A stretch of DNA of 64,000 nt from Deinandra increscens subsp. villosa (GCA_039602395.1 JBCNJP010000010.1:89808000-89871999); one strand, 5' to 3'. Shown: positions 42,937 to 55,867, counted from the first letter of the stretch. Notes: a model not told the origin generated them from the sequence alone. Numbers and translations are program-made.

Positions 42937-44062
42937 TGCGTAGATACAAGATGATTTAGGTTTATAAATCTAAAGGTCATATTTGCATATTTATAATATA
43001 TACTCGTGTGCATCATATACATATACACATATACATATACTAAATATTTGACAATATAAGTATATTTTGAAAACATATTTGTTTGCATGCGGTCATCCGT
43101 AAAAAAGTACAAAAGGGGGATCTAAAGACGCATTGAGATTATGGTTTGCGAATTCAGTGAAGTAGAAAGGCTCAACTCTATGATGTCTGAATAAAGACAC
43201 GTATGTGAAACTATGTCAATTCACAGAGTAAGAAGATTGTAGATTAGGTAGAAACTTGTGTGCGGAACTTCATCTCTAGGAGAAACTACAACCTCCGTGC
43301 GAGACTCAAGCTTTCGTCTGAGATGACTATGCGATAGTGTAATCCTTCGCACGTATACTTTCATAAGGAGGTATGTGCGAAACTTCATGTTTCGTATGCA
43401 CTAATCCATGAAACTTTGTACTTTTGTGGATTAATTTCATTGATGATAGTTTCACAAGTGTTTACAACCGCTGTAGGGAGATTGCACAAAACATAACTGT
43501 CATGTGAACATCCATATTTCGTACAAACTTTCAGGACTTTAAGATCACGTACCTAAAGCCCCAATAATGGTCACTTTAACCATATTCATAGTCAAATTCC
43601 TCAAGCTCCAACTTCTATGAATCGAAACACATTAATACCATCAAACATCATGATTTAAGTCACAGATCTACTCTTGCATGTAACATTTTCACGTAAAAGT
43701 CTTATCTTTGAAGGCCAACCCAAGATCCACTTCTTGTGAGGTGATGGTTATAATATCGGTAATCTGAAGTAGCATGCTTTCTCCTCCTTTATCCTCGGTA
43801 GAAGATTGGAACTCCAACTCTCCCTTGGTTCCAGCCAGTTTAGTTAACTCGCACACACACACACACACACATTTGCAATCTTTCTACCCTCTTCCTTATT
43901 GAGCAAGAATATCCAAATATAGGAGGGTGAGGCGGTTAAGGTTCCTTTTATCCTCTCTTTTTAGGTATTAAAGTTTGGACTCTTTACCCCTTTAGTTCCT
44001 TCTGTTTACAAAATTTACAAAATTCCATTGTGTACAAGGAGGGTAAATTTTGGGGCGTTACA

Positions 44063-44999
44063 CCATCGGATATTATTAAGGCTCATCCATCGAAGGAGGT
44101 TTAGGTACTGAGAAAAATATTATGTTGGTTTTCCATAAACTGAAGTTTGAATAAATACTTCAAACTTATAAAATTTTGAATGCTTCACACTTATAGAAGT
44201 TTAAATTGTGCAAATACTCATTAGTGGGTCTATGCACATATAATCAACTTTAAATGATTCAAAGTAGGTAATATCCAACAAGGCATTAACTAATATTGTG
44301 CATAAGTAATTCCAAATTTAAGATTCTTAATGCATTATCATACACTTAGTAGTTTTACAAAACAACCTTCGATTAACCTATTCAAAAACATAGAATACAA
44401 AGAGCTATGAAAACTAAGGTATAACTACCCTAGGATCATCATATATATGTACTAACTAACTTATTAACTAATAGCATGTTAGTAACACAAACAAATCATT
44501 ACCATAACTACTAAGATGAACCTACCTTTATGTCCACTTCAATCTTCGGGTCCACCTCAAGCTTCTGCTTCTTTTGTAAAGGAAGCATAAAAGAAGCATA
44601 ATTATCAAGATCCCTAGCAGATCGCCCTTATAAAAAAACCAGCTATCATCATCGAAATCAATGTCCTTGAAATTTTCATAACATGGTAAATCTATAAACT
44701 CATCGGTTGTAAAAATAGGTCACAATTAACAAAAACAAAGTGAATGTTAGTGTCTAATTTTTATTGAAGGATAGCGCAAAAAGATGACCTGCAAAGATTA
44801 TTGAGTGCATACCATAAAATCCACGTAATCCTCTGTATTTGTAGTTGTGACTATTGTAAGTGAAGAATGTTAAGTGAAATTGATGTTGGGTTTCGTACAC
44901 GAGCTTTAGAACTTTTTTATCAGCAAAAGTGATCGTCGCCTGTGCGTAAAATATGAATCCTGCAACTTACAAACAAAAATAGGTTTTAAATTTAACCTA
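44063..44999. other. Unassigned sequence
   Basis: No supported gene. A short minus-strand open segment near 44580-44700 (DEFIDLPCYENFKDIDFDD) could be a captured coding fragment but has no recognisable domain. Confidence 0.3.
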
Positions 45000-46260
45000 A
45001 CTACCTACCTAACACACACAGCAATAGGCAGTGTAACTGTCGCTTGATAGCACTCGGTAAGGTAACGAGGGTCGGCCTTAGGAGCAATGGTATCATCATC
45101 CTAAGACTAGTAACTAAGGTAACCGTCACTTACTAAATTGCTAAGAACTTAAATGAAATGATAACTGAACTAACAATAATAAGAAAGAATATCATCTAAG
45201 ACCGCTTCACCCATGAATCTTTCTATCCCCTTCCTGATGACTGAATTGACTTAACTGTTCTTATGGACTATGGTCTCGCTTAATTGAGGCGGATATCTAC
45301 TCCGTCCTAGTACCACTAACACTAGTTTCGTATCTAATCACTCTTATGAAGAACCAACAACCATGACGAAGTACTCACCCTACTTATGCCTAACTAAAGA
45401 AACAAACACTTGATCTAAGAACTAGAGACTAGACAAGTCATACTTTGACTAACCAAGAGAGCAAACCACTATACCCTACACATATGAATTAGAATTGCAA
45501 CCTACCAGAATGACTCACTAATCCTTAATCCCAGACCAGGAGGAAAAGACAAGACAAACCAACAGACTAATAACTCAATTAATATGCTATACCTGCTACC
45601 AAAATCACCGAGAATCATCTAGACTTGCTAGAGACCTGAACACATGTTGAGTTCGCTAGATCTACAACTCATAAGCAACACAGATCTAAATACCTAGGAT
45701 ACGTCTACCCTAAGCACAAGATCTATGTTATCATTTATCATATCAAACATATTCAAGATACCAAACGTAATCATGTTTAAGAAATACAATAGCTTTACCA
45801 AAATCAACATGTAATCAAATAAACAGTCATCATTCAAGGACATATATCATCAGGGTTTCACATTGTCTCGGGTGATATTATGAGTTAAGCCTAGCATGGC
45901 TGTAAAACAGTAAACACAAACTAAAATACATAAACAAAACATTGTAATCGCAAATCAAAGACTCTGATGCTTCAGATCCTCGATTCTTGGACTCCGGATC
46001 TCCCTGGAACTTCATTTCTAACCTTATGACCTTCTAGAATTCGTATGCAACCAAACTCAACTGACTCTAATCAAATATTTCAACTGATGGGGCATACTTA
46101 GGGTTTCTGGAAACTGGGCAAAATGGGTCGTGACACAGTAACGGGGCATAACTGCCGTCAGGGACATACGAATTAGGGTTTAGGTTATCCCTTAGTGACG
46201 TCATCAAAATGGGGCGTTACTGGCTAATGGGGCGTGACGACTTGCAAACTTAGAATCTTC
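45000..46260 (-). repeat. Athila/Tat-like LTR fragment in opposite orientation
   Basis: The reverse complement shares ordered words with 41690-42930: GTCACGACCC, CCCTAATTCGT, CCAGTTTCC...AAACCCTAA, GACAATGTGA and, near the end, GCTCCTAAGGCCGACCCTCG and GAGTGCTATCA. It is a diverged relative of the 41.5-kb LTR. The LTR start was not found. Confidence 0.5.
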
Positions 46261-47529
46261 TTGAACTTAACCAATTCACCATCAAACCTTCATAATTCCG
46301 CAACTATTCTCTTCGTCGTCATCATAACTCCTGTAAATGACAAACTACCCAAAACAAACGTAAATTTGACCAAAACATTGCATAAATTATCAACAAGTAG
46401 GGACATTCGACGACATAAAAGATGTGTAAATAAAGATACATCAGTATGCCTGTACAAGAACCGATTTTGAACCAATCTCCGGATCATCCACCAGGAGTCC
46501 AGTTGCAAACCAGAAAACATAAAATATACTAAACACAATGGAGTTTAGTATTCTACCTTTACATGCATATGTAGATCAGTGTAAAACATATAACCAAAAC
46601 TAAAGACGTCGTGAGTCAATGATGACGCTAGTCTAGATCAACACGAACAAAGGGATCACTCATAATAAAACTCCATTTGATTCCTTGTCCCGCAAGCAAA
46701 CCACAACAAGCACCTACGCACCCAAAAGAACTCCAAGATCCAAATTGTAATTGATGCATGATGTCAACACTGGTTCAAACCAATTATATCGCATACAACA
46801 GTTTGTGGCTTTAGGTCGAGTGTGCAAAAACTGGTTCGAGCGAATTGATGATCGGCTTAAGTTAATCAGCGATGGGTGGTGGCATACAGAAGTTGAGATC
46901 ACCAAAGGTAGCTAGTCATGGTGGTGATCGACGAAGGTGTCGAACAAGCGACGATGGCTAGCGGTCTCGGTTACATTGGCGACGGCTGGCAGTGTGATCG
47001 ATGGGGCAAGTGACGGCGATGGTGGTCGTCGGTGCACCTCGACGAGCGGTAAAAAAACCGAGAGAGAAAGATCCTAGATAGAGGTTGGGAGATTTAGGGT
47101 TTAGGTAATATTCTTTTGTATAAAAAAAAACCCACATCATCTATATGTAGATTATGATGCTTTAATCCTCAAGTTAGGTTAAACTTATTTTTTAATTAGA
47201 CAAATACTATTTAGTGATTATCTAAATAATTACCATTCATACAATTAGTACAATTGACAACTAATTGATATTATTTGTTAGTTTAAATATTAGATGTAAT
47301 TATTTATATAATTATTTGAATCTAATATTATAACTAGAATTAACCCAACCGCACATTAGGATGGGTAATTTCTATTACTTGGCATTTGCTTTACAGAATT
47401 ATATAGGTGACAATGTAAGTACCAAAAAGTTACATATATGATATTAAGTTTGTCAAGGAGTATCATGTGAAAATAGTAAGCCATTTCTTTTAAACTATGA
47501 AACAACATACATCACTTTTAAGTGTTTCA
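46261..47529. other. Unassigned flank of element M
   Basis: No supported gene. 46890-47060 is more GC-rich than its surroundings and contains GGCGACGG/GGTGGTCG-like words, but its frames show no known domain. Confidence 0.35.
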
Positions 47530-47534
47530 TGACT

Positions 47535-47974
47535 TGTAGAGACCCTAATTTGTAAGGCTTTTGCATTAGATATTCTTGTGGGCTAGTGTGTATATTGTAA
47601 TTGGGCTAATTGGTGTGGGTTTTCGTTAGCAAAGGGGTCCGGTCGATTATAGTTAATGTGGGCCGAAATTTTGTAGCTTGTTTCTCAAGTTTAGGTTTTG
47701 CCTATATAAGGAATAGCTAGTCTACTTGTTTAGGGTTGCTTCTTTGTGTGCTTTTGACCTAGTGTATATCGAAATTCTCCTTGAGAATTTCGACTTTTGA
47801 TAAGTTGTTGGCAATCGAAGTCTTTAAGTATTCTTCTTACGGTTTGTGTTCTTATAGTTTTTATTGCATATTTACTATATCATTCGTTTTCTCTTGAATC
47901 ATCTCTAGCCATCGGTTTCCACACGTTGGCTAGGAGACATTGATATCGCGTGAGGGGTTTAATCGATCCTTACA
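47535..47974 (+). repeat. 5' LTR of element M
   Basis: 440 bp, TGTAGAGACC...CTTACA. TATA box CTATATAAGG near 47702. About 70 bp downstream is an 11-bp perfect inverted repeat, TCGAAATTCTC (47769-47779) and GAGAATTTCGA (47783-47793), expected to form a hairpin near the RNA 5' end. Confidence 0.88.
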
Positions 47975-48687
47975 ATTGGTATCAGAACCAAGAAACGCAA
48001 GTTTCGAGGCTCTCGCGATATCAGATTCAAGTTTTGGTAAACTAACGATTTGAGTTTTCTTGTGTTTTTTCAGCTTTTAGCAGTATTCGGAAGTATTTTT
48101 GCAGGTTCGATTCAAGATAGAAGCTTTCCTCGTGTGTAGATCGTGATTTTGTGACTTTTCGACCCTCTTCAAGGCTTTTCGATCGACCCCTTGATCGAAA
48201 AGCACATCCAGATGCACTGTTTCGATCGAGAAAGTCCATTAGAGACTTTTCGATCAGCCCTCTCCAATCGGAAAGTCCCCTTTGTGACTTTTCGATCAGC
48301 CTTTTTCAATCGGAAAGTCCCTCTGAGACTTTTCGATTAGCCCATTTCGATCAGAAAGTCCCTCTGAGACTCTTCGATCAGCCTTCACTCTATCGGAAAG
48401 TCCCCTTTGTGACTTTTCAATCAGCCCATTTCGATCGAAAAGTCCCCCTGTGACTTTTCGATCAGCTTCTCTTTTCGATTGGAAAGTCCCCACTGAGACT
48501 TTTCGATCCGCTGACACTTTTCAACCAAGATCTCTGCTTTTCGACCAGGGATATCTGCTTTTCGACCAGGGATCTCTGCTTTTCGACTGACGCACCCCCC
48601 CCCCCCCATGTCCGATCGAAAAGTACTTATTCGACCCAACCTCTTTCCGATCGAAAACTTAGTTTTTGATTCCCAACTTGTTTTTCA
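47975..48687 (+). promoter_or_regulatory. Primer site and word-repeat leader of M
   Basis: The primer site is at 47975-47989. From about 48160 to 48660 there are some 15-20 degenerate copies of CTTTTCGATC and TCGGAAAGTCCC, forming many complementary pairs. A C13 run is at 48595-48607. The same CTTTTCGATC word reappears at 57207-57440 before the env-like ORF. Confidence 0.75.
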
Positions 48688-51600
48688 ATGGCTTTCGACA
48701 TGTCAAATCTGTCAAGTGCAACTCTGGAGATGGACGTAAAGATCGGAACCAACGCCAGACCCCCTCGTCTGATGTCTGGAAAAGATTTCATGAGCTGGAA
48801 ATACCGGTTTGTGAACTACGTGAACTATAATGATCCCAAGATCATGCGATCCGTTGAGGTAGGAGACTATGTTCCGAAGATAACTCCAGCAGCTGGTCAG
48901 GAACCTCAACCCAAAGTAAAATCAGAATGAACTGAGGAAGACTGCGAAAAGGTAGAACGTGATAGAAAGGCCCTAGCAGCTTTGACCATGGCTTTATCCC
49001 CAGAGGTAGCTGAAGCCTTCAAGGAGTACAAGTCTGCTAAGACACTTTGGGATGCTCTTGTTGCTGCATATGAAGGAAATGACGACATGAAAGAGTCTCG
49101 AAGGGAAAACCTAAGGGAGCAATTCAATAAATTTAATTATGTAGCTGGTGAAAACATTGAGATCCAGCTTCAGCGGTTCATCAAAATTGTGACAGGAATG
49201 AAAGATGATGGGGTCACCTACACTCAGGTGGAGGTAAACAAGAAGCTGGTGACCTCACTTCCACCAAATTGGGATAGTACTATTGAGTTGATAGAAAAGA
49301 CGGTGGAAATGACTACTTCACCATTGAGTGAGCTCATGTCTACCATTAGAGCTTACGAAGAGAAGAAGCAGAAGAGGGCCAGAAAGTTGGACAATGGAGC
49401 TTTAATGAACCAAGTCAATCAAGCTTTCATCTCACAACCAGCTGCAGTCCCTAGCAACTCACACTCTAATCAGATGGGATATATTTCACATGCCACTGGG
49501 TCTAGCTCAACAGGAACATCCAATCTTATTTCGTTAGATATAAATAATCTAACCAGAAACCCCAGTTTTTGCTCTTGGTGTAGGTATTATGAGTTGCTAT
49601 CAGGCACTCATTGCAGGTTCTCTTCTACCCACTGACTTAACTCCAGATGATGTCAATCAAGTCAACCCAGAAGACCTGGAGCACATGGACATTTCTTATC
49701 AGATGGGAATGTCAGCATTAAGAGCTAAGCAGTTTATGGCCAAGACAGGGAAGAAGGATTAGAATGGAGGTAAAGGGATAAAGCTCAGCTTCAACAAGGC
49801 AAACCTGCGGTGCTACAACTGCAATGAGTATGGACACTATGCAAGAGAGTGCACCAAGCGAAAGGTTGAAAGAGATGTCAGAATTGATGATAGAAATGAA
49901 GGTGTGATAAAGGAGACTGGGAAGAATGATAGGGCACTGGTGGTTCAGCACACACCAGGATACGATTGGACTACTCAAGTGGAAGATTTGAGTCTGACAC
50001 TTGATCATGTGGCCCTCCTTGCAGAAGAAGAAGCATAGAAGGAAGCTGCTGAAGTCTGTCACCATGCCTTCATGGCAGACATCACTCCAGATTCTCAAGC
50101 CAGCACAAGCAGCAATGAGGTATGCTCAAATTCTAAATGTCAATCTGTGTTTAATGAATGTAAAGACTGGGAACGTAAGTTCATCAATGAAACCCTAAAT
50201 CATGAGTCAACTGCTAGAGATCTTAGGGAATATAAAAGCCAGAGTAGGATATTTAGAGAAAAACTGGAAGCTGCTAAGTTAGACATTAGAAGCTCTTCAA
50301 TCTCAGGTAAGTGATAAAAGTGCATGTCTTAGAATTGATAACACTTAGGTTGAAAGTCTAACCAAGGAAGTAGAGGAGCTTAAAGCCAAATTGAGGAACC
50401 TCACAAAACAAAATTGAAAGAAATGACAAGATTGTGTTCGAAATGTTGAAAGTGAGTTCCCTGTCTTACAATACTGATGTTAGAATGCGGCATGTTAAAG
50501 GGAACTCAGGTCTCGGTTTTGGTGCCGATCATGCACTCTGTCCCAATGCCTTTAATGCATGAAATGATTCTTGATCATGAAATCTCTAAGAACACTTTAG
50601 AAGTTAAGGCAAAAATTGATAGAAAACTTGTTGCTTGTCCTATTGAGATATATGCTCCTGTTTCTAACATTACTAACAATTCTACTTGTTGTGCAGATAA
50701 AGGTAATTAGAGAAGCAGGGTTAGTGAATAGCAAGGAGGTTCCTAAGAGTCCAAAGAAGTCTGATTATTATGATTTTTATAAAAACTTTGATTTTAAGAA
50801 ACTTGATTCTTCTGTTAAGTCTGAGTCAAAAACTTCAGAATCTGTTTTGGGTGATAAAACTTCTAATTGTGGTGTGTTTATTTTTGGTAAATGTGATGCT
50901 AAACCTGTGAAACCCCTACGAACTGTTAAGATTTTAAGAAGGGGTAAGGGACCACAGGTTACTGGTCCCAAACCTACAAGTAATGGTCTGGTTGATGTGA
51001 ATCTTTGTGAAAATAAGAATAATAATGGTCACCAAAATGATGCAGAAAGTGCGGGAAACTAGACCTCATGATTTTGTCCCGTATCCAGAAGTCAATTCTG
51101 CATATGACCAGTTTAAGCCAATACACCGGGAGTACATTTTAACCATAAAGCCTCACGGTAAAACCCATTGGATCCACAAAAATTGTTCAAAACCAAACTG
51201 GATATCCACTGGGCGTAACCAACAACAGGCTCCCGCGTATCCAAAGAAACAGTCTTGCCATGTGTGTGGTAATCCAGGACACGTGGCAAGAAACTGTTTA
51301 CACCGGCCATATGAACCCTTCTATCCCAAAAGGGTTCATCAAAGGCCCATTCCAAAGGACCAAACTCTAAATGACCTGACTTTAAGGCCTGGTCCTTCAA
51401 AATCCAAGGTGCAGAAACCGGCACCTCAGGGACACAGAGCAAATCAGAAACCCAAATTTCCTAAGCAACAACCAAAGACTGTTTTTAAAGAAAGCAAAGT
51501 GTTTTAAAAATCAGTAAAAGCAGGCAATCTTCTTAAACCAGTTCGGATGCCAAAATCTGTTGGATCCTCAAAATCTGTTTTAAATTCTATTTCACCTTCA

Positions 51601-51927
51601 AACCGGGTTTCTAAACCACCCATCCATCCAAAACCAGTTGGTATGTCTAAGTCAAATGGTTGGAGGAAGGATGACAGGTGGAACATTCCAAAGGTGGTAA
51701 ACCTGTCTTTCAAGCCTACTGGGGTGTACAAAAAGCACTCCACTCATTTCCAAGAGGTGAAGTTTCAAAAACCTAACAAAAATAAAATTCCACCAAAAAG
51801 GCTTCAGGAGCCTGGGAAAGAAAATCACCGTCCCAGACAGGTCAACACAAAGGAAATTCTCAGTCCAGCCAAAACTGACCCACCTTCACCCAGACCCATT
51901 AAGGCCTGGGTACCCAAAACTAACTAA
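48688..51927 (+). pseudogene. gag: Sirevirus gag of M, decayed
   Basis: ATG at 48688. The UBN2-type gag domain (FMSWKYRFVNYVNYND; KTLWDALVAAYEGNDDMKE; LPPNWDSTIELIEK) spans 48760-49330, interrupted by TGA at 48928. After a frameshift near 49.55 kb the first zinc knuckle CYNCNEYGHYAREC is at 49810-49851. A coiled-coil region with several stops follows. A second knuckle, CHVCGNPGHVARNC, is at 51256-51297, then a Lys/Pro-rich tail ending AWVPKTN and TAA at 51925-51927. Two knuckles and a coiled coil are typical of Sirevirus gag. The start is supported by the leader and by similarity to A and C. Confidence 0.85.
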
Positions 51928-51943
51928 TCTCCTTTGAATGCAG
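51920..51943 (+). promoter_or_regulatory. Splice-acceptor-like sequence between gag and pol of M
   Basis: CTAAC (51920-51924) runs into the gag stop TAA; TCTCCTTTGAATGCAG|G follows with CAG at 51941-51943. The pol frame, offset by one base from gag, opens right here. A donor-like CAG|GTAAGTG sits in gag at 50304-50312, but pairing is speculative. Confidence 0.4.
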
Positions 51944-54900
51944 GGACAGCCAAGGAGGACTGTTAACAACCTTTGGTACGTTGACAGTGGTTGTTCCCGG
52001 CATATAACGGGCGACATATCTCTACTTCAAGATTTGGAGCAATTTGATGGAGGATATGTATCGTTCGCAGGAGGAGTTAGAGGATACATCAGTCAAAAAG
52101 GAACAGTCAGAAACGGATGTCTCAGCTTCCATGACGTCAACTATGTAGAGCAGTTGAAACATAGTTTGTTAAGTGTTTCACAAATCTGTGATAGGGAGTA
52201 CCCAGTGCTTTTCAATAACAAGGAATTTCTGATTCTCAAACCTGGGTACTCCATCCCTGACGATTGGGTGTTAATGCGAACACCAAGATACGGCAACTCC
52301 TATGTTCTCAACATGCAGAAACCCCCCACAACTGAGGTGGCATGTCTTCTCTCCAAAATAGCTGAGAACCATGCTCAGTTGTGGCATAGACGTTTGGGGC
52401 ACATGAATCTGAAGAATTTAAATCGACTTGCAAGAGGAGGACTTGTCAAAGACCTTCCAATCAAAGAATTCGTGCTCAAGGAGAAATGTGTGGCATGTGC
52501 TAAGGGGAAGCAGCACAAACGCCCACATAAGCTAAAGGTGTTCAAGAATCTCCTCAGTACTGGAGCTGCTTCACATGGACCTCTTTGGTCCAGTCAGTAT
52601 GTTAAGCCTTAACCGATGTGCATTTTGTTTAGTTATTACTGATGATTTTTCTCGTTTCACGTGGGTGTTCTTTTTGCCAAAGAAAAGTGACGTTGCAGGT
52701 ATATTGATAGCGTTTCCCAAGCTTATTGAAAACAAGTTAAATCTGAAGGTGAAGTCCATCAGGAGTGACAACGAGACGGAATTCAAGAATCGTATCATTG
52801 ATGAATACTGCACTGAGAAAGGAATTGAACATCAGTATAGTGCTCCCTACACTCCTCAGCAGAACGGCGTAGTAGAACGACACAACATAACTCTAATTGA
52901 AGCTGCCCGTACTATGTTGTGTGATTCTAAGCTGCCAACCATGTTTTGGGCAGAGGCAGTTAACACTGCTTGTTACGTCCAAAACAGGGTTCTTATCAAC
53001 AAGCGACACCAGAAGACCCCTTATGAATTGATCTACCATGACAAGCCCAGAATTGGGCATCTTCGGGCTTTTGGATGTCTTTGCACTTTTTTACTAAATA
53101 CTGATTTACCAAAATTTGCTGCTAAATCTGATGAGTGTTATTTTGTAGGTTACTCTGCCAGTTCAGCCTACAGGGTGTTCAATAAAACAACCGGCATTGT
53201 AATGGAGTCTACCAATGTGGATTGGTTTGAAGAAAATCCCTCAGATGGTGGAGTGGGTCCCGCACAAGCTTTTGAGTACTACAATCAATTTTTCTTTCCA
53301 TTTGGATTAGACCCGGTCATAGCTGAAGAACTGTTTGATGACATAATCTCAGGACCATCAATAACTCATTCCATTAAAAAATCTCCGGTCATTGCCTCCG
53401 GCGCAGACACAACCCCAGTACAGGAAACTGTTGCTGCCGGTATTGATAATGAGGCAGAAAACAACCCCAGGGACTGAAACTGTTCAATCTTAGGATGCTG
53501 AAGCAGAAGGAGAAGCTGAAACAAATGTAGAACCAGACCAAACAAATGAAGAACCAGAACAAACAAATCTACCTCCAGAAATTCCCGTTCAAGGCGTTGC
53601 TGAAACAAGGATCCACAAATATCACCCCTTGGACAATGTCATTGGTCCGTTAGCCTCAGGGGTGATAACAAGAAGTCAATCAGGGGACATCAATCACTGC
53701 ATGTATTCTTGCTTTATCTCACAAATTGAGCCCCCAAACATTACAATGGCTTTAACAGATCCTAGCTGGGTAGAAGCCATGCATGAAGAGCTGAATCAAT
53801 TCTTAAGGCTTCAGGTATGGTGGTTGGTGGAAAGGCCTGCTGACAAAAAGGTCATCACAACTCGATGGTTGTACAAAAATAAAAAGGATGACAATGGTAT
53901 TATTGTCAGAAACAAGGCAAGGTTGGTGGTTCAAGGGCATAAGCAGGTCCAAGGTATTTATTATGATGAGGTTTACGCGCCCGTTGCTCGGTTAGAGGCA
54001 ATAAGAGTCTTTTGGCCTAACGCATCCTACATGAATTTCACGGTATACCAATTGGACGTGAAGACTGCTTTTCTCTATGCCGACATGGATGAAGAGGTGT
54101 ATGTTACTCAACCTCCTGGGTTCATTGATGAAATACACCCCTATCATGTGTTCAAGCTAGACAAAGCTTTGTATGGCTTACACCAGGCACCTCGGTCGTG
54201 GTACAAAACATTGACTGATCATCTACTAGCACATGGATACACAAAGGGAATAGTGGATCAGACGCTGTTCAGAAAAGAGGTTTAAGATGACATAATCATG
54301 GTGCAAGTTTATGTGGATGACATCATCTTCGGATCCACGAATGATGATTTGTGTAAAGAATTTGAAAAAGTGATGCGTACAAAATTTAAGATGAGTCAAA
54401 TGGGCGAAATGGAATTCTTCCTCGCATTACAAGTGAAGTAGAGTGACAGCGGGATCCTTATTCACCAAGCCAAATATGTCACAGAGATTCTGGAAAAATA
54501 CAAGATGGCAGATTCGAAGCCTGTCTCCACACCCATGGCAGCCAGGCCTGCACTTACCAAAGATCCAGATGGTCAATCTGTGAGCGAGCACATGTACCGG
54601 TCTATGATCGGCTCACTGATGTACTTGACAGCCAGCCGCCCAAACATCATGCTTGAAGTGTGCCAATGCACACGATATCAGGCTAATCCTAAACTCTCTC
54701 ATTTATCTGCAGTTAAACGTATTTTTAAATATTTGAAGGGTCGGCCACGGCTGGGCCTCTGGTACCCTAAAGAGTCAGGATTTAATCTGCATGCTTTCAC
54801 TGACAGTGATTATGGTGGTAATGAGCTTGACAGGAAATCCACATCTGTTGGAGCTCAATTCTTAAGTGACAGGCTGGTGTCATGGCAAAGCAAGAAGCAG

Positions 54901-55257
54901 CACACGGTGTCCCAATCGACAGCCGAAGCAGAATACGTGGCTGCATCTGCATGCTGTTCACAGGTGGTATGGTTGCAGCATCAACTGGGAGATTACGATT
55001 TGAATTTCTTTGACACTCCCATTTTCTATGATAATAATGCTGCGTTACAAATTGTTAAAAATCTTGTGCAGCACTCGAAAACCAAGCACATTGACATAAA
55101 AACGCACTTCATTCGGGACTGCTATGAACGCAGGCTCATTCATTAAGAACGGGTGCAGTCGGATGACAATTTGGCGGACATGTTCGTAAAACCCCTTCCC
55201 AGTGCTAATTTTGAAATGTGTCTCAAAGGCCTCCGGATGACAGCCTTTGATGAGTAA
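51938..55257 (+). pseudogene. pol: Sirevirus pol of M: protease, integrase, RT, RNase H
   Basis: The protease motif WYVDSGCSRHITG opens the frame. The integrase zinc domain (LWHRRLGHMN, CVACAKGKQH) follows. The core has MDLFGP (first Asp), SIRSDNETEFKN (second Asp; the usual Gly after DN is Glu) and PQQNGVVERHN (Glu). RT includes NKARLVVQGHKQ, QLDVKTAFLYA, KALYGLHQAPRSWY and YVDDIIFGS (54310-54336). RNase H includes AFTDSDYGG, STAEAEYVAA, IFYDNNAALQI and HIDIKTHFIRD. Frame changes occur near 52.57 and 53.5 kb. Stops are at 54283, 54439 and 55144, and the domain ends at 55257. Inactive as it stands. Confidence 0.9.
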
Positions 55258-55761
55258 TCTGGCAACTGTTTTTCATGTTCTTGTTTATTCTTTTTAATTC
55301 TGAAATAAAAATTGAAAAAAAAAATTAAAAAATTAAAAAATAAAAAAGAAATTTAAAAAAAATGAAAAAATCAAAAATAGTGTTTTTTTATTGTTTTGAA
55401 AAAAAATCTAAAAGCAAGGGGAAGATATAAAATAAACATCTGATATTTCCTCTAAATTGTGTGCTTTTAAATTTTTTTACTGGTTTTGGTTGACCAGGAG
55501 GGGAAGTGATATAAATTTCCAGGTGTTTGCTGACTGACACGTGTAAGGTGGATGTGAAAAGTTGTGATTCATGGCCGATATGCTTGGTAGGCTCTGCTGT
55601 CAATCAATCAAAAGGTATGCTTTATCACAACACTTGAAGATAACGTATGATGCTTGATAGGAAGCACACACTTAGGTTAGTACAATTTCTATTTGACTGT
55701 GTACCAGGAATCCTGAGACACACGCCTGGTTCTGAGTTTTGATGTCATGCTCAAAAACTCC

Positions 55762-55799
55762 CATTCCCTCTGCTTTGCGTAAGCAATGACCTAGGAATG
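55762..55799 (+). ncRNA. Structured unit M1
   Basis: Outer arms CATTCC and GGAATG (55794-55799); hairpin TTGC-GTAA-GCAA (55775-55786), a GNRA loop. Core CTCTGC...GACCT. Confidence 0.5.
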
Positions 55800-55800
55800 T

Positions 55801-55867
55801 TGTACGTGAGTCAGGACTCCTCTGTTCTGCGAAAGCAGAGACCTGGAACCTCCCTGATCCACGTACA
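55801..55867 (+). ncRNA. Structured unit M2
   Basis: Outer arms TGTACGTG (55801-55808) and CACGTACA (55860-55867), inner arms TCAGG (55811-55815) and CCTGA (55853-55857), and a hairpin TCTGC-GAAA-GCAGA (55826-55839) followed by GACCTGG. Three nested perfect helices make this the clearest folding unit in the window. Confidence 0.6.

Larger units (their letters stand above)
38587..44062. mobile_element. Composite region bounded by gypsy-type LTR ends
   Basis: The left end TGTCACACCCCG (38587) and right end TTGGGGCGTTACA (44062) are typical gypsy LTR termini, but the flanking 5-mers (CTCAA, CCATC) do not match. This may therefore be two LTR pieces rather than one. Inside are an AT/GT microsatellite (about 39549-39613), a CA/TA tract (about 39976-40028) and a tandem duplication of about 130 bp between them. 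A TGCACA-word segment (40029-40560), an Athila/Tat-like 3' end with LTR (41499-42936) and a word cluster GTGCGAAACTTCAT (43258-43410) follow. No gene was seen. Confidence 0.4.

Noticed and set aside
38587..44062. One intact 5.5-kb solo LTR
   Set aside because: The termini look right, but the flanking 5-mers CTCAA and CCATC do not match and other elements lie inside. It may be two unrelated LTR pieces.
44580..44700. Minus-strand acidic coding-like segment
   Set aside because: Too short, with no recognisable family and no supporting neighbours.
46890..47060. GC-richer segment as a host gene exon
   Set aside because: No domain, no splice pattern and short frames only.
50304..50312. Strong donor-like CAG|GTAAGTG in the gag of M as an intron start
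   Set aside because: In the adjacent frame this is ordinary gag coding sequence, and no partner evidence exists beyond the acceptor-like sites; kept only as a speculative partner.
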